From: an uncultured Caldimonas sp. | GTDB lineage: Bacteria > Pseudomonadota > Gammaproteobacteria > Burkholderiales > Burkholderiaceae | Direction of reading: 5' to 3' | Assembly (NCBI RefSeq): GCF_946480305.1 | Contig: NZ_CAMLJQ010000022.1 | Location: 1 to 64,000, forward strand | Length of the DNA stretch: 64,000 nucleotides | Shown here: piece after piece, positions 43,677 through 54,788 of the stretch | Numbering within the stretch: position 1 is the stretch's first letter | Layout: each line of letters begins with the position of its first letter | Program-made: the position numbers and the translations under genes | The notes under the pieces: model-generated | The model's database searches: none | Told to the model about the DNA's origin: nothing | What the model saw: the letters and a program-made list of their open reading frames with translations, nothing else

Positions 43677-44983
43677 TCGAGGGGCTGCACCTCGGGCCGG
43701 CCCAGTTCTGGGGGCTTGCGTTCGCGTTCAGCCTGCTGCTGCTGATCGGTGCCGTGCTGCTGTGGGTGCTGGGCCGCATGGTCGACACGCCCGGTCCCAA
43801 GCTCTGGGGCGCCGGCGCGGTGTTCGTGCTGACCGGCATGGTGCTCGCGGGCAGCCAGATGCAAGGAACGGCGCCGTTGCAGCGGGCGCTGTACGTGCTC
43901 GGCGACAGCCTGCTGCTGGTGGGCATCTCGCTGGTGGGCGAGGGGTTGCGCCGTTTTTGCGGACGTCCGCCCCGGCTGGCCTGGATCGCGGCGCTGGTCG
44001 CCCTACAGCTCGGCACAGGGCTCGCGCTCGAAGCCTATGGCCGCCCCTTGATGAACAGCGTCGCTGCCTCGGTGCTCGTTACTGCGCTGTGGTTGTGGAT
44101 CGGCTGGACGGCGATACGCCACACGCAACGCGGCTTCCATGCGTTGTTCATCGGCTTGATGCTGTGCGCCGTCGGCGAGGCCGTGGGCTGGGCATGGCGT
44201 GGCGGCATCCTGGCCGCTGCCGCATCAGCCGACGCGGCAGCGGCCATCGCGTATGCCAATTCCATCCTGGTGGCGTTCGCGTTCGTGTCCACCGGCGTGC
44301 TGGTGCTGTTGTATGTGCTGCTGGTGAACTTCAGGCTGGCCGAGCAGTTGCGTGCCAAGGCCGTGCGCGACCCGCTGACCGGCGCGCTGAACCGGCGCGG
44401 TTTCGAGGAGAACACCAACCGGCTGGCTTCGCTGTCGGCCGAACTGGGGCAATCGGTCGCCGTGCTGATGCTCGACGTCGACCACTTCAAGCAGGTCAAC
44501 GACCAGCACGGCCACCATGCCGGCGACCTGGTGCTGCGCGCGCTGGCGCAGCTGGTGCACCGGGCCAAGCGCGAGACCGACGTGTTCGCACGCCTGGGCG
44601 GCGAGGAGTTCTGCCTCGTGCTGCCGGGCACCGATGTGCCGGGCGCGCGCGTGTTCGCCGACCGCTTGCGCCGCAGCTTCGAGACGCTGGAGATCGACAC
44701 CGGACGCAGCTTCCTCGGCTGCACGATGAGCGTGGGCGTGGCGTATGCCTCGGCTTCGGCGCTGCGGCATCATCGGGTCGACGTGCTCGACCTGCTGCAT
44801 CAGGCCGACGAAGCGCTGTATGACGCCAAGCGCGCCGGGCGCAACCGGGTGCGGTTCTATGCCTCGCCGGAGGTGTTGTCGAGCCGGCTCGACTCGCGCC
44901 TGTTCGCCGCCAGCAGCGCCTTCGATGGCCAGAGCAACGGCAGCGCCGGTCAGCCGCCTGCGTCGGCGTCGCGCTCCGAATAG
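43673..44983 (+). CDS. Membrane diguanylate cyclase, second of a coupled pair
   Basis: A 436-residue protein with seven or so membrane helices to residue 225, then a GGDEF domain: DPLTGALNRRGF, DVDHFKQVNDQHGHHAGD, RLGGEEF. Unlike its upstream partner it keeps the inhibitory motif RETD. Both proteins share the same layout and probably arose by duplication. Its end overlaps by 34 bp the end of the convergent anti-sigma gene. Confidence 0.9.
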   Translation: MIEGLHLGPAQFWGLAFAFSLLLLIGAVLLWVLGRMVDTPGPKLWGAGAVFVLTGMVLAGSQMQGTAPLQRALYVLGDSLLLVGISLVGEGLRRFCGRPPRLAWIAALVALQLGTGLALEAYGRPLMNSVAASVLVTALWLWIGWTAIRHTQRGFHALFIGLMLCAVGEAVGWAWRGGILAAAASADAAAAIAYANSILVAFAFVSTGVLVLLYVLLVNFRLAEQLRAKAVRDPLTGALNRRGFEENTNRLASLSAELGQSVAVLMLDVDHFKQVNDQHGHHAGDLVLRALAQLVHRAKRETDVFARLGGEEFCLVLPGTDVPGARVFADRLRRSFETLEIDTGRSFLGCTMSVGVAYASASALRHHRVDVLDLLHQADEALYDAKRAGRNRVRFYASPEVLSSRLDSRLFAASSAFDGQSNGSAGQPPASASRSE

Positions 44984-45162
44984 CTGCGCCACTGCTGCAT
45001 CGCGCCGCGCATCAGCGCCACCTGCTTCTCGAAGCGCGGGCAGGCCTTGCAGATCTGCATGTGCAGGCGCACGGCCACGCGGTCGGCCCAGGGCAGGGCG
45101 CGGTCTTCCCGTGCCAGCACGAGGCGGGTCACTTCGCGGCAACTCCGACGCAGGAACTTCAT
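44950..45162 (-). CDS. Small zinc-finger anti-sigma factor
   Basis: A 70-residue protein. C8 in RRSCREV plus HMQICKAC (H34, C38, C41) form the HxxxCxxC zinc motif of ZAS-type anti-sigma factors. There is no membrane helix, so it is a cytosolic switch. The ATG overlaps the sigma factor stop (ATGA). It most likely restrains the upstream sigma factor until copper or another metal signal releases it; this is inferred from the neighbouring bufferin genes. Confidence 0.8.
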   Translation of the reverse strand: MKFLRRSCREVTRLVLAREDRALPWADRVAVRLHMQICKACPRFEKQVALMRGAMQQWRSYSERDADAGG

Positions 45163-45740
45163 GGGGCCTGGACTCCGAACCATTTGATCTGCAGGCACTC
45201 GCGCAAGCGCAGGCGTGCGCGGTGCAGCATCACCCACAGGTTGGTCGAGGTGATGCCGAGATCCTTACAGATTTCGGTGCTGTCGAGCTCCAGCCATTCG
45301 CGCATCAGGAACACGCGGCCCAGCTGGGCGGGCATGTGCTCGACGCAGGCTTCGAGCACCTCGATGAACTGACGCTGCTTCAGCACCGATTCCGGGTCGC
45401 CCCAGTCGGGCGGCGGTTCCCGGAAGTGGCCATTGGCCGTGAACATCAGTTCTTCGAGCGCGTCGCTGCCATCGTCTTCGGCGGGCTCCCAACTGCACTC
45501 GCGGCTGTGGCGTCGCAGCTGGTCGACCACCTTGTGCTTCAGGATGCCGACCAGCCACGTCTTCAATTGGGAACGGCCGTCGAACGAGCGCGGCTTCTCG
45601 AGCGCGGCGACCAGCGTCTCGGAAACGGCATCTTCCGCCCAGGCCTCGTTGCGCAACTGCAGGCGTGCAAAGCGCAGCAGCTGCGGACGCAGTGCTTCGA
45701 CCTCGCGCGGGAAGTCGGGCAACGGGGGCGGCATCTGCAT
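45159..45740 (-). CDS. ECF-type RNA polymerase sigma factor of the bufferin locus
   Basis: About 193 residues with the ATG at 45740; a GTG at 45758 would add six. Region 2 is LRFARLQLRNEAWAEDAVSE with KTWLVGILKHKVVDQLRRHS. Region 4 is MPAQLGRVFLMREWLELDST, then a helix-turn-helix with SNLWV-like NLWVMLHRARLRLRECL. It heads a two-gene operon with its anti-sigma factor and is divergent from bufA1, so it should transcribe the buf operon and itself. Confidence 0.9.
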   Translation of the reverse strand: MQMPPPLPDFPREVEALRPQLLRFARLQLRNEAWAEDAVSETLVAALEKPRSFDGRSQLKTWLVGILKHKVVDQLRRHSRECSWEPAEDDGSDALEELMFTANGHFREPPPDWGDPESVLKQRQFIEVLEACVEHMPAQLGRVFLMREWLELDSTEICKDLGITSTNLWVMLHRARLRLRECLQIKWFGVQAP

Positions 45741-45880
45741 GGTGGCGGGGGCGGACACAAAAAGAATCAGGTGCGCAGTGTAAGGAAGTTCTCAGGTGGC
45801 GCGACAGACGGTCGTCGGGCAGCAAGACCGCATGGTGCGGCAGTGCGATCCGATGAACCTATCCACCAATGGAGAGCTAC

Positions 45881-46165
45881 ATGAACCACAAGCACCTCGT
45901 TTCTTCCGCACTGGCTTCCGTGATGGCCCTGGGGCTGGTCTCCGGCGCGGCCGCGGCCGACGACAAGGGCAAGGAGAAGTGCTACGGCATCGCCAAGGCC
46001 GGGCAGAACGACTGCGCCAACCTTGCCGGCACGCACTCGTGCGCGGGCCAGGCCAAGGCCGACATGGACGCGGGCGACTGGAAGTACGTGGCCAAGGGCA
46101 CCTGCAAGCAGATGGGCGGCCTCTCGATGGCCGAGGCGAAAGAGAAGTCGATGATGAAGAAGTGA
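45881..46165 (+). CDS. bufA1: Bufferin precursor peptide BufA1 (DUF2282)
   Basis: A 94-residue peptide. The ATG at 45881 follows GGAGAG with ideal spacing; an upstream ATG overlaps that site. The signal peptide (to about residue 26, GLVSGAAAA) is followed by a short core with four cysteines at 34, 45, 54 and 75 ([25 protein letters not shown]). This is the DUF2282 pattern of bufferins, whose core cysteines are modified to thiooxazole-type groups by a BufB-BufC enzyme and then bind copper in the periplasm. The next genes encode exactly those enzymes. Confidence 0.88.
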   Translation: MNHKHLVSSALASVMALGLVSGAAAADDKGKEKCYGIAKAGQNDCANLAGTHSCAGQAKADMDAGDWKYVAKGTCKQMGGLSMAEAKEKSMMKK

Positions 46166-46187
46166 TGGATGCAGGGGCGGGAGCAAG

Positions 46188-47078
46188 ATGATGAACACGC
46201 ACCACCCCGGCATGCCGCAGGCCGGGACACGCGCCGGCATCGGCCTGCGGCAACCGCACTACCGCGAGGTGCTCGAACGCACTCCGCCCCTGGGCTTCGT
46301 CGAAGTCCATTCCGAGAACTTCTTCGGCGACGGTGGCGCGGCGCTGGCCGTGCTGCACCAGGCGCGCGAGCACTACGACGTGAGCCTGCATGGCGTGGGC
46401 CTCGCGCTGGGCTCCGCGGCGGGGCTGGACACGTGGCACCTGGAGCGGCTGGCGCGGCTGGTCGAGCGCATCGAGCCGGTGCGCGTCTCGGATCACGCCA
46501 GCTTTGCCCGCGTTCCCCGCCGCGCCCGCGAGGCGCCGGTGCACGCGAACGACCTGCTGCCGGTCGCCTTCACGCCGGCATCGCTTGCGCTGATGGCCGG
46601 CAACGTGCAGCGCGTGCAGGAGCGCCTGCGCCGGCCGCTGCTGGTGGAAAACCTCTCGGCCTACCTGTGCTGGGCCGATGACAGCATCCCCGAGCCCGAG
46701 TTCTTCGCCGAGCTGTGCCGCCGCACCGGCTGCGCGCTGCTGCTCGACGTGAACAACCTGATGGTCAACGCACTCAATGCCGCCGACGACGACCCGCTCG
46801 GCGCCTGTTGCCGCTATGTCGATGCGCTGCCGCCCGGCATCGTCGGCGAGATCCACCTGGCCGGGTACTGCGAGATGGAAGACATCGTGATCGACGACCA
46901 CGGCAGCCGCGTCAAGCCCGGCGTGTGGAGCGTCTATCGCCACGCGGTGCGCCGCCTGGGGGCGGTGCCGACGCTGCTCGAGTGGGACACCGACCTGCCT
47001 GCACTCGACGTGCTGCTCGACGAGGCGGCGCGGGCCGATGCCTGCCTGGGCGCAACACCATTGCGGGAGGCCGCATGA
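46188..47078 (+). CDS. bufB: MNIO-family (DUF692) bufferin maturase BufB
   Basis: A 296-residue TIM-barrel protein of the MNIO (DUF692) group. It has [14 protein letters not shown], then [47 protein letters not shown] and [10 protein letters not shown]. These provide the His, Glu, Asp and Asn ligands of the multi-iron centre that oxidises cysteines in the precursor. GGGAGCAAG precedes the ATG pair at 46188/46191. It acts with BufC and overlaps it by ATGA. Confidence 0.9.
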   Translation: MMNTHHPGMPQAGTRAGIGLRQPHYREVLERTPPLGFVEVHSENFFGDGGAALAVLHQAREHYDVSLHGVGLALGSAAGLDTWHLERLARLVERIEPVRVSDHASFARVPRRAREAPVHANDLLPVAFTPASLALMAGNVQRVQERLRRPLLVENLSAYLCWADDSIPEPEFFAELCRRTGCALLLDVNNLMVNALNAADDDPLGACCRYVDALPPGIVGEIHLAGYCEMEDIVIDDHGSRVKPGVWSVYRHAVRRLGAVPTLLEWDTDLPALDVLLDEAARADACLGATPLREAA

Positions 47079-47893
47079 ACGAGCTGCCGAACGATGCGAT
47101 GCAACGCGAGGCGCTGCGGCAGCAGCTGTTGCTGCGTGCGCTGATGCGCGATACGGGTGCCACCGCGCTGGGCGGCTGGGTGCGGCAGGGCGCCGCCCGG
47201 CGCGAGCGTGCCGTCGGGGCTTACAGGGCCAATGCATCGGCCAGCGCCGAGCGCGCCTTGGCGAGCGCCTACCCCACCGTGCAGGCGATGCTGGGCGACG
47301 AATCGTTCGCCAGGCTGGCACGTGCCGCCTGGCACCAACGCCCCCCTGAGCGGGGCGACCTCGCCGAGTGGAGCGGGGCGCTGCCCGAGCTGCTGGCGCG
47401 CAACGAAGACCTGCGCGAGTGGCCCTACCTGGCCGACGCAGCGACGCTGGACTGGGCCGTGCATCGTGCCGGCCTTGCGGCCGATGCACCGCCCGAACAC
47501 GACACGCTGCACCTGCTGGCCAGCCGGGAGCCCGACGCCCTGAAGCTGGTGCCGTGCCCGGCGCTCACGCTGGTGCGGTCCGCCCATCCGATCGTGTCCA
47601 TCTGGGCTGCGCACCATGCCGGGCTCGACTTCGAGGCGGTGCGTGCCGCGCTTGCCAGTCGACGCGGCGAGGCGGCCCTCGTCTACCGCACCGGCTGGCG
47701 CGTGCAGGTGACGGCGGTGCCCGAACCGGCGGCCCGCTACGTCGAGGCGCTGTTGCAGGGACGGCCCTTGTCTGCTGCGCTCGAAGCCGCAGGCACCGGT
47801 TTCGATTTTCAAGACTGGCTGGGGCGGGCACTGCAGCTCGGCTGGCTGTGGCGCGTCGCCGAGGTGGCGCCGCAATCCGAACACAGGACGTGA
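47075..47893 (+). CDS. bufC: BufC (DUF2063) partner of the bufferin maturase
   Basis: A 272-residue protein. The N-terminal DUF2063 domain is clear: [20 protein letters not shown], then [14 protein letters not shown] and [19 protein letters not shown], then a C-terminal domain with a winged-helix-like fold. It is often labelled a putative DNA-binding protein, but in bufferin-type systems it is the partner that presents the precursor to the MNIO enzyme. It overlaps bufB and is 2 bp from doxX. Confidence 0.88.
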   Translation: MNELPNDAMQREALRQQLLLRALMRDTGATALGGWVRQGAARRERAVGAYRANASASAERALASAYPTVQAMLGDESFARLARAAWHQRPPERGDLAEWSGALPELLARNEDLREWPYLADAATLDWAVHRAGLAADAPPEHDTLHLLASREPDALKLVPCPALTLVRSAHPIVSIWAAHHAGLDFEAVRAALASRRGEAALVYRTGWRVQVTAVPEPAARYVEALLQGRPLSAALEAAGTGFDFQDWLGRALQLGWLWRVAEVAPQSEHRT

Positions 47894-47895
47894 AC

Positions 47896-48369
47896 ATGAA
47901 CACCGCCATCCACACCCTCACCGCCTTCTGGGGGCGCTTCGTCGTGCTGCTGGAATCGCTGCAGCCCGCCGCGCAACTGGCGGCGCGGCTCTATGTCGCC
48001 AAGGTGTTCTTCTTTTCGGGACTCACCAAGCTGCGCGACTGGGAGATCACCGTGGCGCTGTTCACCGACGAATACCAGGTGCCGTTGCTGAGCCCCGAGC
48101 TGGCTGCACTGCTCGGCACCGCTGGCGAACTGGTGCTGCCGGTCTTGCTGGTGCTGGGCCTCGCCGGCCGCTTTGCGGCGCTCGGTCTGTTCGTCGTCAA
48201 CATCGTTGCCGTGATCAGCCTGCCGGAGATCGCCGAGGCCGCGTTCCAGCAGCATGTGTTCTGGGGCAGTCTGTTGCTGGGCCTGGCGTTGTGGGGCCCG
48301 GGGCGGTGGTCGGCTGACCGGCTGCTGCAGCGCGTATGGCCACGGGCCGGCGTGCCTGCGGCAGCTTGA
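47896..48369 (+). CDS. DoxX-family membrane protein of the bufferin operon
   Basis: A 157-residue protein with four membrane helices. The DoxX signature is ARLYVAKVFFFSGLTKLRDW, followed by LLGTAGELVLPVLLVLGLAG. DoxX genes are a regular last member of bufA-bufB-bufC operons. Its role there is unknown; a redox or quinone-linked function has been proposed for DoxX proteins generally. Confidence 0.9.
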   Translation: MNTAIHTLTAFWGRFVVLLESLQPAAQLAARLYVAKVFFFSGLTKLRDWEITVALFTDEYQVPLLSPELAALLGTAGELVLPVLLVLGLAGRFAALGLFVVNIVAVISLPEIAEAAFQQHVFWGSLLLGLALWGPGRWSADRLLQRVWPRAGVPAAA

Positions 48370-48420
48370 GAAGCGGTGAATGAGTAGACTGGCGCACCAC
48401 GCTCACGCAGCAGGTGCGCC

Positions 48421-48978
48421 ATGCCCGAATCGCCAGTTCCGCTGTCGGCCCATCACGTCTGGATGGCTCGCTACAACGCATGGATGAACGAGAAGCTGTA
48501 TGCCTGCGCGGCGCAGTTGCCGGACGAGGAGCGCAAGCGCGACCGCGGTGCATTCTTCGGCTCCATCCACCGCACGCTCAACCACCTGGTCGTGGCCGAC
48601 AAGATCTGGCTCGGCCGTTTTGCGCAGCAGCCCCCGGGCTTCCCGATGCTCACCGACGAGGTGTTGGCGCTGCCCGACTTCACCGGGCTCGACATGCAAC
48701 TGTTCACCGACTTCGACGCGATGCGCCAGCATCGCGAGACGATGGACGCGGCGATCGCGGCATTCGCGGCGGCGCTGACGCCGCAAGGGGTGTCGGGCAC
48801 CATGCGCTATGCCACCACCAAGGGCGTGCCACGCAGCCACGCGTTCTGGCAGGCCCTCAGCCACTTCTTCAACCACCAGACGCATCACCGCGGCCAGGTG
48901 ACGACGCTGCTGATGCAGGCCGGTGTCGACCCGGGCGTCACCGACCTGATCGTCCTGGCCGACAGCGCCGACCTCTGA
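48421..48978 (+). CDS. DinB-family putative metal-dependent protein
   Basis: A 185-residue four-helix bundle protein. The histidines of a DinB metal site are visible: H in HRTLNHLVVADKIW, and HFFNHQTHHRGQVTTLL near the C-terminus. DinB-like proteins include thiol-S-transferases (bacillithiol or mycothiol dependent in other phyla), but betaproteobacterial members are unassigned. It ends 8 bp before the end of the convergent tolA gene. Confidence 0.85.
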   Translation: MPESPVPLSAHHVWMARYNAWMNEKLYACAAQLPDEERKRDRGAFFGSIHRTLNHLVVADKIWLGRFAQQPPGFPMLTDEVLALPDFTGLDMQLFTDFDAMRQHRETMDAAIAAFAAALTPQGVSGTMRYATTKGVPRSHAFWQALSHFFNHQTHHRGQVTTLLMQAGVDPGVTDLIVLADSADL

Positions 48979-48985
48979 AGACCCG

Positions 48986-49858
48986 CTACATGTCCTTGGG
49001 GCGGAACGTGATGATGATCGGCGACCAGATGCGGCCGTTCTCGTCCTTCGGCAGGGTCTGGGCCTTCTCCACCGCGCGCAGCACGGCATCGTCCCATTCG
49101 GCATTGCCGCTCGACTTCACGAGCCGCGACGACAGGATGCTGCCGGTCGGCGATGCACGCACTTCCACTTCCGCTGCCGGGTTGCCGGCCAGCGTGTCGG
49201 AGAACACGATGTGCGGACGGATGTGCGCGCGCAGCTTGCCGGCATAGCTGGCCGAGGGCGAACCGGCGGCACCACCTTGTGCCGCGCCGGTCTGCTGCGT
49301 GCCGGTGCCGGCCTGGTTCATCAGCTGGCGTAGACGCTCCTCGCGCTGGGCCTGCATGCGCTTTTCCTGCTCTTCGGCCAGGCGCTTGCGCTCCAGCTCC
49401 TTGGCCTTGCGCTGTTCTTCCAGCTTGCGCTTCTCGGCTTCTTCCTTCTTGAGTTTCTCAGCCTCCTCGCGCTTGCGCTGCTCTTCCTTTTCGCGCTTCT
49501 CGGCCTCTTCTCGCTTTTCCTTCTCGCGCTGCTTGCGCTCCTTCTCGAGCGCGATCTCGGCGCTGCGGTCGGGCTCCGGGCGCTCCACCGGCTGTGGTGG
49601 TTTCGGCTCGGGTTTCGGCTTTTCCTCGACCACCGGCTTGGGCGGCGGGGGAGGGGGAGGCGCGGGAGCGGCCGCTTGCGGCACCGCAGCCCACAGTTCG
49701 GCCTCGACGGCATCCGGGGCGCTGGACTTCCAGTTCACGCCGATGGTGAGGCCGATGAGCAGCACGGCGTGCATGCCGAGCGCCAGCAGCAGCCCCTGGC
49801 CGCGCTTGTCGGGCGTCGGCGGCATCAGGTCATCGCGGCGATGCGTCGTGGCGTTCAT
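48986..49858 (-). CDS. tolA: TolA, periplasm-spanning cell envelope protein
   Basis: A 290-residue protein. An N-terminal membrane helix (LLLALGMHAVLLIGLTIGV, about 23-41) is followed by a Pro-rich stretch and then about 100 residues of Lys/Glu/Arg heptads (a long helix), ending in the TolA C-terminal domain (YAGKLRAHIRPHIVF, then AEVEVRASPTGSILSSRLVK). TolA links the TolQR motor to Pal and TolB to keep the outer membrane constricted at division. It starts 1 bp after the tolR stop. Confidence 0.93.
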   Translation of the reverse strand: MNATTHRRDDLMPPTPDKRGQGLLLALGMHAVLLIGLTIGVNWKSSAPDAVEAELWAAVPQAAAPAPPPPPPPKPVVEEKPKPEPKPPQPVERPEPDRSAEIALEKERKQREKEKREEAEKREKEEQRKREEAEKLKKEEAEKRKLEEQRKAKELERKRLAEEQEKRMQAQREERLRQLMNQAGTGTQQTGAAQGGAAGSPSASYAGKLRAHIRPHIVFSDTLAGNPAAEVEVRASPTGSILSSRLVKSSGNAEWDDAVLRAVEKAQTLPKDENGRIWSPIIITFRPKDM

Positions 49859-49859
49859 C

Positions 49860-50285
<426 letters not shown>

Positions 50286-50287
50286 GG

Positions 50288-50995
50288 TCAGTGCGCGGCA
50301 GTTGGCACGGCACCACCGGGCGCGTGGCCGATGTTGCGGTGCAGGATGTTGGAGAACTCCTCGATGAAGGTCTCGAGCTTGATCGCGATGCGGTCGATGT
50401 CGCGTGCGAAGCGGTTGTAGGCGACCACGGCGGGAATCGCGGCGAACAGGCCGATCGCCGTGGCCACCAGTGCCTCGGCAATGCCGGGCGCGACGGTGGC
50501 GAGCGTCACCTGCTGCAGGTTCGCGAGGCCGGTGAAGGCGTGCATGATGCCCCACACGGTGCCGAACAGGCCGATGTAGGGGGCCACGGAGCCGACCGTC
50601 GCCAGGAAGGAAAGGTGCGACTCCACCGCGTCGAGCTCACGCTGGAAGCTCGCCCGCATGGCCCGGCGGGCGCCGTCGAGCAGCGCGCCGGTGTCGTTTA
50701 CGCGGCGCTCACGCAGCTTCAGGAATTCGCGCATGCCGGAGGCGAAGATGCGCTCCATCGGACCGCCCTTGCGCGGGCTGTCGGAGGCGAGGTTGTAGAG
50801 GTCGTTGAGGTTGCGGCCCGACCAGAACTCGCGCTCGAACTCGTCGTTCAGGCCGCGCACCCGGCCCAGCCCGAAGTACTTGCCGAAGATGATGGTCCAG
50901 CTTGCGAGTGACATCGCGAGCAGCAGCGCCATCACCAGCTGCACGATCAAGCTCGCATGCAGCACCAGTTGAATGATCGACAAGTCCTGATTCAT
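50288..50995 (-). CDS. tolQ: TolQ motor subunit
   Basis: A 235-residue protein with three membrane helices. The family motif is in SVAPYIGLFGTVWGIMHAF, then LATVAPGIAEALVATAIGLF with the conserved Thr and Glu, and a C-terminal FIEEFSNIL. TolQ forms the pentameric proton channel around TolR. It overlaps ybgC by ATGA, the usual Tol-Pal order (ybgC-tolQ-tolR-tolA). tolB and pal are not in this run; they may lie elsewhere. Confidence 0.94.
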   Translation of the reverse strand: MNQDLSIIQLVLHASLIVQLVMALLLAMSLASWTIIFGKYFGLGRVRGLNDEFEREFWSGRNLNDLYNLASDSPRKGGPMERIFASGMREFLKLRERRVNDTGALLDGARRAMRASFQRELDAVESHLSFLATVGSVAPYIGLFGTVWGIMHAFTGLANLQQVTLATVAPGIAEALVATAIGLFAAIPAVVAYNRFARDIDRIAIKLETFIEEFSNILHRNIGHAPGGAVPTAAH

Positions 50996-51414
50996 GTAGT
51001 TGTTTCCTGAAGCATTTCTTCGGGGATGCGTTGCGGCCGGAAGCTCGCCGCATCGACGCAGCCGATTTTGATGTCGCCCTGCGCCAGCAAGGTTCCGTCA
51101 CGCCACGCTTCCTGTGCGATCAGCATCGAGGCCCGGCCGGCATGCCGCACCTCGACGGTGACGTGAAGCAAATCATCGAGTCGGGCCGGCTGCAGGTAGC
51201 GCACGGCAGTATGAACCACGATGAACATTGCCCCTGTTTCCTGGCGCATCCGTTCCTGGCTGAAGCCCCGTGCGCGCAGCCACTCGGTGCGCGCGCGCTC
51301 GAAGAACTTCAGGTAGTTGGCGTAGAACACGACACCGCCTGCGTCGGTGTCCTCCCAGTAAACGCGCACCGGGAACCGGAAGGGTTGAGCCGGCGGGCTC
51401 GGCATCTCGGACAT
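50992..51414 (-). CDS. ybgC: YbgC, acyl-CoA thioesterase of the Tol-Pal operon
   Basis: A 140-residue hotdog-fold thioesterase: VRVYWEDTDAGGVVFYANYL holds the catalytic Asp (D in DTDAGG), and YLKFFERARTEWLRARGF follows. YbgC hydrolyses acyl-CoA or acyl-ACP at the inner membrane and is usually first in the Tol operon, as here. The ATG at 51414 gives the normal family length. Confidence 0.92.
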   Translation of the reverse strand: MSEMPSPPAQPFRFPVRVYWEDTDAGGVVFYANYLKFFERARTEWLRARGFSQERMRQETGAMFIVVHTAVRYLQPARLDDLLHVTVEVRHAGRASMLIAQEAWRDGTLLAQGDIKIGCVDAASFRPQRIPEEMLQETTT

Positions 51415-51467
51415 GCAGCACGAACGCGCCGGGGCGAAGCCGGCGCAGGAGCAGTCAAAAGCGGGGA

Positions 51468-51847
51468 TTATCGCTGCGTGCGCGCGTAGACCGGGCCCCA
51501 CAGCGGGTGACCGGCCTCCGACTTGTTCAAGGCGAAGGCCGGATCGGCCTGCCGGGCAGCCCGGAAGGCCGCCTCGCACTGCGCGGTGCGCTGGCTCGTG
51601 CAGTAGATGAAGGCGAGGTACTTCTGCGCCGCGGCCTGGTCCTTGCGGGAGGCCAGCCCCCCCTGCAAGGCCTGGTTCAGCTGCTTCTCGGCCTGCGGGT
51701 ACTGGCCTTCTTCATAGGCGCGGATGCCGGCCAGCAATGCGCGCTCGGCGGGGCGCTCGGCCATTTCAGTGATGCCGACGACCTGCGGCTGCATCTGTGC
51801 GCAGCCTGCCAGGGCCGCCACGGCGGCCGCGAGTATCCAGAGCTTTC

Positions 51848-51851
<4 letters not shown>
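51468..51851 (-). CDS. Small TPR-type lipoprotein coupled to a Ser/Thr kinase
   Basis: A 127-residue lipoprotein. The lipobox ALAGC places the lipidated Cys at residue 17. The mature part has about two tetratricopeptide-like helix pairs (AGIRAYEEGQYPQAEKQLNQ, KYLAFIYCTSQRTAQCEAAF). It resembles the TssQ-type lipoproteins found beside kinases and type VI secretion genes, but no T6SS gene is in the window. Its ATG overlaps the kinase stop (ATGA), so it is made with the kinase. Confidence 0.75.
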
Positions 51852-53482
<1,631 letters not shown>

Positions 53483-53595
53483 GACGGCAGCTTAGACGAA
53501 GCAATAGGGGGGCTCAACAATGGGAAGCGTGACAAAAGCCCCGCAAATCGAGCCATTGGTCACTCGCCGTGACTTCCAGCGGCTGGATGTCACTA

Positions 53596-54774
53596 TCAGA
53601 GCGTCTTGCGTAGCCGGTCAACTGCTTCTTCCAGCAGGTCCATCCGGCTGGCATACGACAGGCGGATGTAGCGGTGCGTGTCCGCGTGCCCGAAATCGCG
53701 GCCCGGGGTGAGGGCCAGCTGCGCGCGCCGCATCAGCTCGAAGGCGAAGTCCCAACTGCTCGCGTGATGCGCAGAGCAGTCGGCCCAGGCATAGAACGCA
53801 CCGTCCGGCATCACGGGCACGGTGAGCCCCAGCCCGTTCAGGGCGGGGACCAGGAAGTCGCGTCGGGCCTGGAACTCGCGTCGCCGACGTTCGTATTCGC
53901 CCAGGCTGTCGGCTTCGAAACATGCCAGAGCCGCATGCTGCGCCACGGCCGAAGGGCAGATGTACAGGTTCTGCGCCAGCTTCTCGACCACCGGCACCAG
54001 CGCGTCGGGCACCACCAGCCAGCCCAGGCGCCAGCCCGTCATGCTGAAGTACTTCGAGAAGCTGTTGATGGTGACGACGTCGTCGCCGAGGGCCAGCGCG
54101 CTGTGGCCGAAGGTGTCGTCGAAACTCAGGCCCAGGTAGATCTCGTCGACCATCGTGACACCGCCGCGGCTGCGCACCAGGTCGGCGATGCGGCGCATCT
54201 CGTCGGGGTGGATCGACGTGCCGGTCGGGTTGGAGGGCGACGCGAGCAGCACGCCCGTCGTGCGATCGCCCCACGCAGCAGCAACGGCCTGGGCCGTGAG
54301 CTGGAAGCGAGCCTGCGGCCCGCTGGGCAACAGCACCGGCTTGCCCTGGGCGGCGGACACGAAATGCCGGTTGCACGGGTAGCTCGGGTCCGGCATCAGG
54401 ATCTCGTCGCCGGCATCCACCAGCGCGAGGCAGGCCAGTTGCAACGCCCCCGAGGCCCCGGCGGTGAGCACGATGCGGCGGGCAGGCACCGACACGCCGA
54501 AGCGCTGCGCGTACCAGGCGCTGATGCGTTCGCGCAGTGCCTCCAGCCCGAGGGCCGGCGTGTATTGCGTGAGGCCGTCGCGGATGCAGCGCTCGGCGGC
54601 CTGCTGCACGAGCGGCGGGGCCGTGAAATCGGGTTCGCCGATGTTCAGGTAGATCATCGGCCGGCCGCCCTGGGCCGGGTCGCACACGGGGCTGCGCGCG
54701 ATCTCGGCGGCGGCCTTCGCGCACTCCATCACGTAGAACGGCTCGATGAGCCCGGTACGCGCGGCAACTTTCAT
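53596..54774 (-). CDS. Class I/II PLP-dependent aminotransferase
   Basis: A 392-residue aspartate-aminotransferase-fold enzyme. Visible are YLNIGEPDFTAPP, TAGASGALQLA, PSYPCNRHFV, SPSNPTGT, the PLP lysine in NSFSKYFSMTGWRLGW, and RLSYA at the C-terminus. It lies 14 bp after nusB and is probably the last gene of the riboflavin operon. A role in riboflavin synthesis is not implied; the substrate cannot be read from sequence. Confidence 0.9.
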   Translation of the reverse strand: MKVAARTGLIEPFYVMECAKAAAEIARSPVCDPAQGGRPMIYLNIGEPDFTAPPLVQQAAERCIRDGLTQYTPALGLEALRERISAWYAQRFGVSVPARRIVLTAGASGALQLACLALVDAGDEILMPDPSYPCNRHFVSAAQGKPVLLPSGPQARFQLTAQAVAAAWGDRTTGVLLASPSNPTGTSIHPDEMRRIADLVRSRGGVTMVDEIYLGLSFDDTFGHSALALGDDVVTINSFSKYFSMTGWRLGWLVVPDALVPVVEKLAQNLYICPSAVAQHAALACFEADSLGEYERRRREFQARRDFLVPALNGLGLTVPVMPDGAFYAWADCSAHHASSWDFAFELMRRAQLALTPGRDFGHADTHRYIRLSYASRMDLLEEAVDRLRKTL

Positions 54775-54788
54775 CGGGGCGGGTGCGT

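Noticed and set aside
45741..45880. ECF promoter TGTAAGGAAG with CGTC
   Set aside because: Both motifs occur (45779 and 45813) but the spacing is about 24 bp rather than 16-17, so I did not annotate it.
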